Below are positions 1 through 5,559 of a DNA stretch of 5,979 nucleotides, piece by piece. The stretch covers positions 1 to 5,979 of the forward strand of contig CAIYGJ010000002.1 of NCBI GenBank assembly GCA_903925705.1, written 5' to 3'. The position numbers and the translations under genes were made by a program. Source of the stretch: an uncultured Actinomycetes bacterium (GTDB lineage: Bacteria; Actinomycetota; Actinomycetes; S36-B12; UBA5976). Under the pieces are notes generated by a model. That model did not search any database and was not told the origin of the DNA. It worked only from the letters and a program-made list of their open reading frames with translations. The stretch's first letter is position 1; every line of letters starts with the position of its first letter.

Positions 1-734
1 CTAACCTGCCACCTGATACCCATCAGCCTTATGTCGGAGTCTCATCATTCGCACACAAAGCTGGCTTACATGCAAGTGCGTTGAAGGTTAATCACGAGCT
101 TTATAACCACATCGATGCATCCGTAGTTGGAAACGATATGCGCGTTCTAGTTACCGAGATGGCAGGTCGCGCTTCAATTGAGATGAAGGGCACCGAACTT
201 GGTTACGACCTTTCCAAAGAACCGGAAGCAATTACTCGCGTAGTCGAACAAGTTAAAGATCTTGAAGCTCACGGTTGGTCCTTTGAAGCCGCAGATGCAT
301 CATTTGAATTGCTTTTACAAGATGCTTTGGCAGGAAAATCAACCAAGAAGTTCACTGTGGAGTCTTGGCGAACCATTGTCGAGCAGCGCGAAGATGGACA
401 AATTGTCAGCGAAGCCACGGTGAAGGTCCATGCTGACGGAGAACGTATTGTGGCTACCGGCGAAGGCAATGGTCCGGTTAACGCTTTAGACAACGCTTTG
501 CGTTCTGCCCTTGTGCAGCATTTCCCACAGATTGCCGAACTAGATCTTGTGGATTACAAAGTTCGTATTCTCGATGGCGGCTTAGGCACTGGTGCGGTAA
601 CTCGAGTGTTGATTGAAACTGCTGAAAAGGGTCGCCGTTGGACCACAGTTGGGGTTAGCGAAAACGTGATCGCTGCTTCTTGGTTGGCGCTGGAAGATGC
701 AATTTCTTACGGTCTCCTTGGCAAAACCAGTTAA
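1..734 (+). CDS. cimA: Citramalate synthase, C-terminal part (5' end outside window)
   Basis: Condenses acetyl-CoA with pyruvate to give (R)-citramalate, the first step of the threonine-independent route to 2-oxobutanoate and isoleucine. Reading is open from base 3 with no start codon, so the gene enters from the left; about 243 codons are present of roughly 530 usual for the family. The first visible residues include FAHKAGLHASA, matching the conserved His-containing motif of the LeuA/CimA family (FAHKGGIHVSA in LeuA). GNDMRVLVTEMAGRASIEMKG and the Gly-Trp-Ser-Phe-Glu-Ala-Ala stretch followed by SFELLL are typical of CimA rather than LeuA. The last 120 or so residues, from KKFTVESW onward, form the LeuA-type allosteric domain, with GNGPVNALDNALR and DYKVRILDGGLGTGA, so feedback control (probably by isoleucine) is expected. 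The TTG at 81 is an internal Leu codon, not a start. Homocitrate or isopropylmalate synthase is less likely. Confidence 0.93.
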   Translation, partial: NLPPDTHQPYVGVSSFAHKAGLHASALKVNHELYNHIDASVVGNDMRVLVTEMAGRASIEMKGTELGYDLSKEPEAITRVVEQVKDLEAHGWSFEAADASFELLLQDALAGKSTKKFTVESWRTIVEQREDGQIVSEATVKVHADGERIVATGEGNGPVNALDNALRSALVQHFPQIAELDLVDYKVRILDGGLGTGAVTRVLIETAEKGRRWTTVGVSENVIAASWLALEDAISYGLLGKTS

Positions 735-768
735 CTGAACTTTTTTGCGTAACCAGTAGTCTTAGAAA

Positions 769-1533
769 ATGCGTATTGCTCGAGTATCGGTTCCAGGCGT
801 TGAGTTTCCGGTCTATGGTGTCATCACTGGCGACAAAATTGAATTAATCACCGGGCTACCTTGGCCAGATATCAGTGATCCAGTTGCTGCCCTAAATCTT
901 GCCGACGTAAAAATCCTGGCTCCAGTTATTCCAAGCAAGATTGTTTGCGTTGGAAAGAACTATGCAGACCATGCAAAAGAAATGGGTGGCGATGTTCCCG
1001 CCGAACCCGTAATTTTCCTTAAGCCAAACACCACAGTTATTGGTGATGGTGACTTTATTGTCTTGCCACCTCAGTCAACTAATGTGCATCATGAAGCTGA
1101 ACTGGCAATTGTGATTGGTGCATTAGCTAAGAATGTAGAAATCGATCGTGCTGACGAAGTTATTTTTGGTTACACCTGTGCGAACGATGTCACGGCAAGA
1201 GATCTGCAGAACAGCGATCAGCAATGGACTCGAGCTAAAAGCTTTGACACCTTCTGTCCACTTGGACCATGGATTGAAACTGAACTAGATCCAGAAAACT
1301 TAGCTATCTCTTGTCAGGTCAACGGCGCCACGAGACAAGATGGAAACACAAGCGACTTGGTTAGAAGCGCGCGGGAAATGGTGTCATGGATTTCGCACAT
1401 GATGACGTTGCTCCCGGGCGATGTGATTTTGACGGGAACTCCAGCCGGCGTCGGTCAGATCGTCTCGGGTGACTCCGTAACAGTCACGATCGAAGAAATT
1501 GGTACCCTTACTAATTCAGTAACTGTTCGCTAA
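769..1533 (+). CDS. Fumarylacetoacetate hydrolase (FAH) family protein, FAHD1-like acylpyruvase/oxaloacetate decarboxylase
   Basis: Cytosolic metal-dependent enzyme of the FAH fold, 254 residues, a normal length for the short FAHD1-like branch. An N-terminal domain of about 55 residues is followed by the catalytic domain. Visible motifs are GKNYADHAKE (62-71), HHEAELAIVIG (107-117) with probable Mg/Mn ligands Glu109 and Glu111, GYTCANDVTARDLQ (134-147) with the third ligand Asp140, KSFDTFCPLGPW (157-168), and LLPGDVILTGTPAGVG (214-229). Family members cleave acylpyruvates or decarboxylate oxaloacetate. The syntenic Corynebacterium glutamicum gene (cg1458, recalled from memory) was described as an oxaloacetate decarboxylase, but the substrate cannot be read from this sequence. 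It lies 34 bp after cimA and 28 bp before gltX, so co-transcription is likely. No Shine-Dalgarno precedes the ATG; a TAGTCT box six bases upstream suggests a leaderless start. Confidence 0.92.
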   Translation: MRIARVSVPGVEFPVYGVITGDKIELITGLPWPDISDPVAALNLADVKILAPVIPSKIVCVGKNYADHAKEMGGDVPAEPVIFLKPNTTVIGDGDFIVLPPQSTNVHHEAELAIVIGALAKNVEIDRADEVIFGYTCANDVTARDLQNSDQQWTRAKSFDTFCPLGPWIETELDPENLAISCQVNGATRQDGNTSDLVRSAREMVSWISHMMTLLPGDVILTGTPAGVGQIVSGDSVTVTIEEIGTLTNSVTVR

Positions 1534-1561
1534 TTCGTTATAGAAATATTCAGGAGAATCT

Positions 1562-3043
1562 GTGTCAAACGTTCGAGTTCGGTTCTGTCCTTCACCGACA
1601 GGAAACCCGCACGTAGGCATGATTCGTACCGCACTGTTTAACTGGGCTTATGCCCGTCACACTGGTGGAACTTTCGTGTTTCGAATTGAAGACACTGATA
1701 CTTCGCGAGATTCCGAGCAGTCCTATACCGACCTTTTAGATTCGCTTCGATGGCTGGGCATGGATTGGGATGAAGGTCCGGAGGTTGGCGGCCCACATGC
1801 TCCATATCGCCAATCACAGCGCATGGATATTTATGCTGATGTCGCTAGCAAACTACTTGCCGCTGGACATGCATATCATTGTTACTGCTCGCAAGAAGAA
1901 CTCGAAGAACGTCGCGAAGCTGCGCGCGAGGCTGGAAAGACTCCGGGTTACGACGGCGCTTGCCGTTCGTTGAGCGCTGAACAAAAATCTTATTTCGATT
2001 CACAAGGTCGATCACCTGTGGTTCGTTTCCGGATGCCAGACACTGACTTCACTTGGACGGACTTAGTGCGTGGCGATGTAACGTTCGCAGCCGAACATGT
2101 TCCGGACTATGTAATTGTGCGCGCAACAGGGGAGCCGCTTTACACATTGGTTAATCCAGTTGACGACGTGCTGATGGAAATCACGCACGTACTTCGTGGT
2201 GAAGATCTATTAAGTAGTACGCCTCGTCAACTTGCGCTTTATGACGCACTGAACGCAATTGGTATTGCAAAAGGCGAACGTCCGCTTTATGGACACCTTC
2301 CTTATGTAATGGGTGAAGGCAACAAAAAACTTTCCAAGCGAGATCCAGAATCAAGTTTGTTGATGTATCGCGAAGAGGGTTACCTGCCCGAAGGACTTCT
2401 TAACTATCTTGCACTTCTAGGTTGGGCATTTGGCGAAGACCGCGAATTCTTCTCAAAAGAAGAAATGGCGACGGTCTTTGATGTTGCGCGAGTCAATGCA
2501 AATCCTGCACGTTTTGATTTAAAGAAGTGCACATCCATCAACGGTGACTGGATTCGCACTTTAGCTCCAGACGAATTAGCTAGGCGCATTACTCCATTCC
2601 TAATCAAAGATGGCATTCTCTCGGCTGAACCAACAGCTGAACAGATGGAAGTTTTAAAGAATGCGATTCCACTTGTCCAAGAGCGCATGGAAACACTGCG
2701 CCAAGGAATTGGAATGCTTGGATTCCTATTTGCTGATCAACCAGGTAGTCCAGCATTCGCGGTTGATGCGACAGAGGCCGAAAAAGTTCTAACACCAGAT
2801 GCAAAACCTGTTTTGGTTGCAGCGCTGGCTGCCCTAACAACAATCGAAAATTGGACAACGCCAGCTATCGAAGAGGCATTGCGCGCCGCTTTGATTGAAG
2901 GCCTGGAACTAAAACCGAAGGTTGCTTTTGGTCCAGTTCGAGTTGCTGTAACCGGTCGCCGAGTCTCACCACCACTTTTTGAATCCCTTGAAATTCTTGG
3001 CAAGGAACGATCCCTTGCCCGAATTTCCGCCTCAATTAAATAA
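1562..3043 (+). CDS. gltX: Glutamyl-tRNA synthetase, probably non-discriminating
   Basis: Class I aminoacyl-tRNA synthetase, 493 residues, full length, cytosolic; attaches glutamate to tRNA-Glu using ATP. Motifs: the HIGH element as HVGM (17-20) within CPSPTGNPHVGM, RIEDTD (41-46), HVLRGEDLLSSTPRQ (209-223), and the KMSKS element as KLSKR (256-260). The insert CYCSQEELEERR ends in GYDGACR, giving Cys107-x-Cys109 and Cys134 with the spacing of the E. coli zinc site; E. coli's His two residues further on is Ser here, so zinc binding is uncertain. The C-terminal anticodon-binding domain runs from about residue 330. The start is GTG with AGGAG at 1552-1556, five bases upstream. Actinobacteria generally lack GlnRS, so this enzyme probably also glutamylates tRNA-Gln, whose gene follows 68 bp downstream. 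That is inference, since discriminating residues were not checked by alignment. Confidence 0.97.
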   Translation: MSNVRVRFCPSPTGNPHVGMIRTALFNWAYARHTGGTFVFRIEDTDTSRDSEQSYTDLLDSLRWLGMDWDEGPEVGGPHAPYRQSQRMDIYADVASKLLAAGHAYHCYCSQEELEERREAAREAGKTPGYDGACRSLSAEQKSYFDSQGRSPVVRFRMPDTDFTWTDLVRGDVTFAAEHVPDYVIVRATGEPLYTLVNPVDDVLMEITHVLRGEDLLSSTPRQLALYDALNAIGIAKGERPLYGHLPYVMGEGNKKLSKRDPESSLLMYREEGYLPEGLLNYLALLGWAFGEDREFFSKEEMATVFDVARVNANPARFDLKKCTSINGDWIRTLAPDELARRITPFLIKDGILSAEPTAEQMEVLKNAIPLVQERMETLRQGIGMLGFLFADQPGSPAFAVDATEAEKVLTPDAKPVLVAALAALTTIENWTTPAIEEALRAALIEGLELKPKVAFGPVRVAVTGRRVSPPLFESLEILGKERSLARISASIK

Positions 3044-3111
3044 GCATCTGCACGATGAGCATTTCGCTCAATTGCAAGCCTTGAGATAGAATTTCGATTC
3101 GTAATGCCATT

Positions 3112-3183
3112 TGGGATATGGGGTAATTGGCAGCCCAACTGATTCTGGTTCAGTTAGTCTTGGTTCGAGTCCAGGTATCCCAG
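3112..3183 (+). tRNA. tRNA-Gln(CUG)
   Basis: Folds as a complete cloverleaf of 72 nt. The acceptor TGGGATA pairs fully with TATCCCA. The D stem is GGGT/GCCC with an 8-nt loop. The anticodon stem ACTGA/TCAGT encloses loop TTCTGGT, with anticodon CTG at 3145-3147, reading CAG. The T arm is CTTGG-TTCGAGT-CCAGG, and the variable loop has four bases (TAGT). The discriminator is G3183 and CCA is not encoded (CAA follows). The first pair is U1-A72 and the D loop has no extra base 20a, features known to mark tRNA-Gln for GatCAB amidation. U13-G22 and the missing base 47 resemble tRNA-Glu, fitting recognition by GluRS. A TAGAAT at 3087-3092 could be a -10 box, but no convincing -35 lies upstream, so read-through from gltX is equally possible. 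A separate UUG isoacceptor must exist elsewhere for CAA codons. Confidence 0.96.
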
Positions 3184-3198
3184 CAAAGTTAATCAAAT

Positions 3199-3230
3199 AA
3201 AAAAGACCCCGAGGGGTCATTCTTTATTTG
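3199..3230. terminator. Bidirectional intrinsic terminator between the convergent tRNA genes
   Basis: The inverted repeat GACCC (3205-3209) / GGGTC (3214-3218) closes a CGAG loop, or gives six pairs if the loop shrinks to GA. Read on the minus strand, the hairpin is followed at once by six T (A run 3199-3204), a textbook end for the tRNA-Glu transcript. Read on the plus strand it is followed by ATTCTTTATTT, a weaker T-rich tail that would end the tRNA-Gln/gltX transcript. The site lies midway between the two tRNA 3' ends. Confidence 0.85.
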
Positions 3231-3303
3231 TAGCCCCGACGGGATTCGAACCCGCGCTACCGCCTTGAGAGGGCGGCGTGCTAGGCCGCTACACAACGGG
3301 GCC
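3231..3303 (-). tRNA. tRNA-Glu(CUC)
   Basis: Read on the minus strand it forms a 73-nt cloverleaf. The acceptor GGCCCCG pairs with CGGGGCT, closing with a G1-U72 wobble as I recall for actinobacterial tRNA-Glu. The D stem is GTGT/GCAC with a 9-nt loop. The anticodon stem CCGCC/GGCGG holds loop CTCTCAA, with anticodon CTC (plus-strand gag at 3267-3269), reading GAG. The T arm is GCGGG-TTCGAAT-CCCGT. The variable loop is TAGC, lacking base 47, and the D stem ends in U13-G22, both tRNA-Glu identity features. The longer D loop implies a base 20a, which GatCAB rejects. CCA is not encoded. The gene lies 62 bp downstream of ndgR on the same strand. A weak -10-like TATTGT (complement of 3314-3319) sits ten bases upstream without a clear -35, so it may have its own promoter or share the ndgR transcript. 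Confidence 0.96.
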
Positions 3304-3365
3304 GCACCTGATCACAATAACGTAAACCGGGCAAAGTTCTAAATGCTCAAGTTGCTGACAAGTTG

Positions 3366-4085
3366 CTAGCTTCGGGCTACTAGCAATTCGCTAATTCGAT
3401 TCGCTGCGGTCATCACTGCTGGGCTATGAATTCGCCATGGGGTTCGAGTTAGTCGTTCGATTGGTCCGGAAATTGAAACTGCGGCGATCACTTTGCCGTT
3501 CGCACTTCGAATAGGGGCGCTAACAGATGCAACTCCAGGTTCACGTTCCCCAAGAGATTGTGCCCAACCGCGACGCCTTACGGCAGATAAATCAGTGGCT
3601 GTAAATTTAGCGCCTTGAATTCCGCGATGAAGGCGATCGGGTTCTTCCCAAGCAAGCAGGATCTGTGCTGCTGAACCTGCTGACATGGTTAAGCCAACAC
3701 CAACCGGAACTGTGTCTCGCAAACCCGTCATACGTTCGGCCGCAGCAACACAAATACGCTGATCGCCCTGGCGTCGATAAAGCTGGGCACTTTCTTTCGT
3801 AGCATCACGCAATGCGATCAAAATCGGGTTAGCAATGGCCAGCAACTTGTCTTCGCCAGCAGCGCCGGCTAATTCACCAACGCGCGGGCCAAGCACAAAA
3901 CGACCATTTAGATCACGAGCGACCAGGCGATGATGCTCGAGCGCAGTTGCTAGTCGATGTGCAGTTGGACGAGCTAACCCCGTTGCGCTCACTAAACCCG
4001 CCAAAGATAACGGGCCAGATTCCAAAGCGTCCAGAATGTGGGCAGCTTTATCCAGAACACCCACACCGCTACTAATATCGTCCAT
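3366..4085 (-). CDS. ndgR: IclR-type regulator of leucine biosynthesis (NdgR/LtbR)
   Basis: Dimeric or tetrameric DNA-binding regulator of 239 residues, the usual IclR length. The N-terminal winged helix-turn-helix spans about residues 10-70, with the recognition helix around GLARPTAHRLATAL (36-49). The C-terminal effector-binding domain (about 75-239) contains AQLYRRQGDQRICVAAAER, GLRDTVPVG, GREPGV-like EREPGVASVSAP (180-191) and AAVSISGPIERLTR. The whole protein reads very close to Streptomyces NdgR as I remember it, and to LtbR of Corynebacterium glutamicum, a repressor of leuB, leuCD and tryptophan genes. Its position divergent from leuCD is the same in both genera. The effector is unknown from sequence. 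No Shine-Dalgarno precedes the ATG; a TTGACA-18-CAATAT promoter ends six bases before it, suggesting leaderless translation. The operator within that promoter implies autoregulation. Confidence 0.95.
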   Translation of the reverse strand: MDDISSGVGVLDKAAHILDALESGPLSLAGLVSATGLARPTAHRLATALEHHRLVARDLNGRFVLGPRVGELAGAAGEDKLLAIANPILIALRDATKESAQLYRRQGDQRICVAAAERMTGLRDTVPVGVGLTMSAGSAAQILLAWEEPDRLHRGIQGAKFTATDLSAVRRRGWAQSLGEREPGVASVSAPIRSANGKVIAAVSISGPIERLTRTPWRIHSPAVMTAANRISELLVARS

Positions 4086-4091
4086 GTACTG

Positions 4092-4121
4092 ATATTGCTA
4101 TCTCGAATAGTGAGATGTCAA
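4092..4121 (-). promoter_or_regulatory. Candidate ndgR promoter, possibly leaderless
   Basis: On the minus strand a perfect -35 TTGACA (complement of 4116-4121) is followed after 18 bases by CAATAT (complement of 4092-4097), a weak -10 with three of six consensus bases. Six bases then separate the -10 box from the ndgR ATG, so transcription would start at or beside the A of the start codon. This agrees with the missing Shine-Dalgarno. The -35 is convincing; the -10 is inferred mostly from spacing. Confidence 0.5.
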
Positions 4122-4124
4122 AAT
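4095..4124 (+). promoter_or_regulatory. Candidate leuCD promoter
   Basis: TTGCTA (4095-4100, four of six consensus) and CAAAAT (4119-4124, four of six) are 18 bases apart, putting transcription start near 4131 and leaving a short leader that carries the leuC Shine-Dalgarno. The boxes overlap the ndgR promoter on the other strand, so both genes would be fired from the same 30 bp. Neither box is strong; the call rests partly on the absence of a better candidate in a 61-bp spacer. Confidence 0.4.
4100..4116. promoter_or_regulatory. Probable NdgR/LtbR operator
   Basis: An inverted repeat ATCTC-7-GAGAT spans the spacer between the -35 and -10 boxes of both divergent promoters. Bases 4104-4115 read CGAATAGTGAGA, matching 10 of 12 positions of the LtbR motif CA(T/C)ATAGTGAGA that I recall from work on Corynebacterium glutamicum leuB and leuCD. 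The position, between an ndgR/ltbR gene and leuCD, is what autoregulation and leuCD repression would require. The consensus is quoted from memory and binding is inferred. Confidence 0.7.
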
Positions 4125-4135
4125 TAATGCACAAC

Positions 4136-4141
4136 AGGAGG
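4136..4141 (+). promoter_or_regulatory. Strong leuC ribosome binding site
   Basis: AGGAGG lies five bases before the leuC ATG, the only full Shine-Dalgarno consensus I see before a start in this window. It fixes the leuC start and contrasts with the absent ribosome binding sites of ndgR and the FAH gene. Confidence 0.85.
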
Positions 4142-4146
4142 CAGTT

Positions 4147-5559
4147 ATGGGACGCACGTTGGCACAAAAGGTTTGGGACGATCACGTAGTTCGTCGCGCC
4201 GAAGGTGAACCAGATTTACTTTATATCGATCTGCATCTAACACATGAAGTTACTAGCCCACAGGCTTTCGATGGTTTGCGCGCAGCAGGTCGTCCAGTAC
4301 GCCGCAAAGACTTAACAATTGCGACCGAAGATCACAACGTGCCTACAACTGATATCGATAAACCAATTGTCGATCCAATCAGCCGAGCCCAAATTGAAGC
4401 ACTTCGCATCAACACCAAAGAATTTGGAATTGAAAACTACGAACTTGGCAACAAGGAACAAGGAATTGTTCACATCATCGCGCCACAGTCAGGTTTAACC
4501 CAGCCAGGAATGACAATTGTTTGCGGTGATTCTCACACTTCAACTCACGGCGCATTTGGATCAATTGGAATGGGTATCGGTACCAGTGAAGTTGAGCATG
4601 TACTTGCAACTCAGACTTTGCCACTAAAGCCTTTCAAGACCATGGCAATCACCGTGAACGGCAAACTTCCAGCGGGCGTAACTTCAAAGGATTTGATTTT
4701 GGCAATCATTGCTGAAATTGGAACTGGTGGCGGTCAGGGTTACATCCTTGAATACCGTGGTGAAGCAATTCGCGCATTGTCTATGGAAGGTCGAATGACC
4801 ATGTGCAACATGAGCATCGAGGCTGGCGCTCGCGCCGGCATGATCGCTCCGGATGAAACCACTTTTGAATACGTAAAGGGACGCGAGCACGCACCTAAGG
4901 GTGCTGACTGGGACGCAGCAGTTGCTTACTGGAAAACTCTGCCAACTGATGACGATGCGGTATTTGATCGCGAAGTAATCATTGACGCGACAAAGCTCAG
5001 CCCATTTGTGACTTGGGGGACTAACCCAGGTCAGGGAGTTCCACTTTCGGCAAATGTGCCAAGCCCTGATGACTTCACTGACGAGGTGGACAAGAAGGCA
5101 ACTGAAAAAGCTCTTGAGTACATGGACCTTAAGGCTGGAATGCCAATTCGCGATATCAAAATCGACACGGTCTTTATCGGTTCCTGCACCAACGGACGCA
5201 TTGAAGACCTACGCGCGGCCGCAGACATCCTTAAGGGTAAGAAAATTGCGGATGGCATGCGCATGATGGTTGTGCCAGGGTCGGTGCGCGTTCGTCTCGA
5301 AGCAATGGCCGAAGGCCTGGACAAAGTTTTCCTTGAGGCAGGCGCCGAATGGCGTGAAGCCGGTTGCTCAATGTGTCTTGGTATGAACCCTGACAAATTG
5401 ACGCCAGGTGAGCGCAGTGCATCAACTTCCAATCGAAACTTCGAAGGTCGTCAAGGTCCTGGTGGACGCACTCACTTAGTTTCACCAGCCGTTGCCGCAG
5501 CAACTGCAATCCGCGGCACACTTTCTTCGCCAGCAGATCTTGTAGGGAGTTCAAACTAA
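4147..5559 (+). CDS. leuC: 3-isopropylmalate dehydratase large subunit
   Basis: With LeuD forms isopropylmalate isomerase, which converts 2-isopropylmalate to 3-isopropylmalate in leucine synthesis; in organisms with CimA the same enzyme isomerises citramalate towards isoleucine. At 470 residues it is full length for the bacterial large subunit. Aconitase-family motifs are VCGDSHTSTHGAFGSIGMG (125-143), MSIEAGARAGMIAPDETTF (222-240), VFIGSCTNGRIEDLR (342-356) and EAGCSMCLGMNPDKL (404-418). Cys347, Cys407 and Cys410 are the three ligands of the [4Fe-4S] cluster, and all are present. GERSASTSNRNFEGRQG (421-437) is the usual substrate-contact region near the C terminus. The ATG is set by AGGAGG at 4136-4141. 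The stop overlaps the leuD start by one base (TAATG), so the two subunits are probably translationally coupled. Control by NdgR/LtbR is expected from the upstream operator. Confidence 0.98.
   Translation: MGRTLAQKVWDDHVVRRAEGEPDLLYIDLHLTHEVTSPQAFDGLRAAGRPVRRKDLTIATEDHNVPTTDIDKPIVDPISRAQIEALRINTKEFGIENYELGNKEQGIVHIIAPQSGLTQPGMTIVCGDSHTSTHGAFGSIGMGIGTSEVEHVLATQTLPLKPFKTMAITVNGKLPAGVTSKDLILAIIAEIGTGGGQGYILEYRGEAIRALSMEGRMTMCNMSIEAGARAGMIAPDETTFEYVKGREHAPKGADWDAAVAYWKTLPTDDDAVFDREVIIDATKLSPFVTWGTNPGQGVPLSANVPSPDDFTDEVDKKATEKALEYMDLKAGMPIRDIKIDTVFIGSCTNGRIEDLRAAADILKGKKIADGMRMMVVPGSVRVRLEAMAEGLDKVFLEAGAEWREAGCSMCLGMNPDKLTPGERSASTSNRNFEGRQGPGGRTHLVSPAVAAATAIRGTLSSPADLVGSSN

Noticed and set aside
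81..734. TTG at 81 as the start of a separate 217-residue protein.
   Set aside because: The frame is open upstream to base 3 and encodes the conserved FAHKAGLHASA motif directly joined to this segment, so the TTG is internal to cimA.
728..746. Palindrome CAGTTAACTG over the cimA stop, followed by aac and six T, looking like a terminator.
   Set aside because: A hairpin would have only three pairs with a TTAA loop, too weak for intrinsic termination. It may be chance or a small operator, but nothing supports either.
3056..3070. Inverted repeat TGAGC-5-GCTCA just after gltX.
   Set aside because: Five pairs and no T run downstream, so not a credible terminator. It could form in read-through RNA before tRNA-Gln but has no supported role.
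2737..3138. Minus-strand open frame opposite the end of gltX and running into the tRNA-Gln gene.
   Set aside because: It starts inside a tRNA gene on the other strand and its composition is that of an antisense shadow of gltX.
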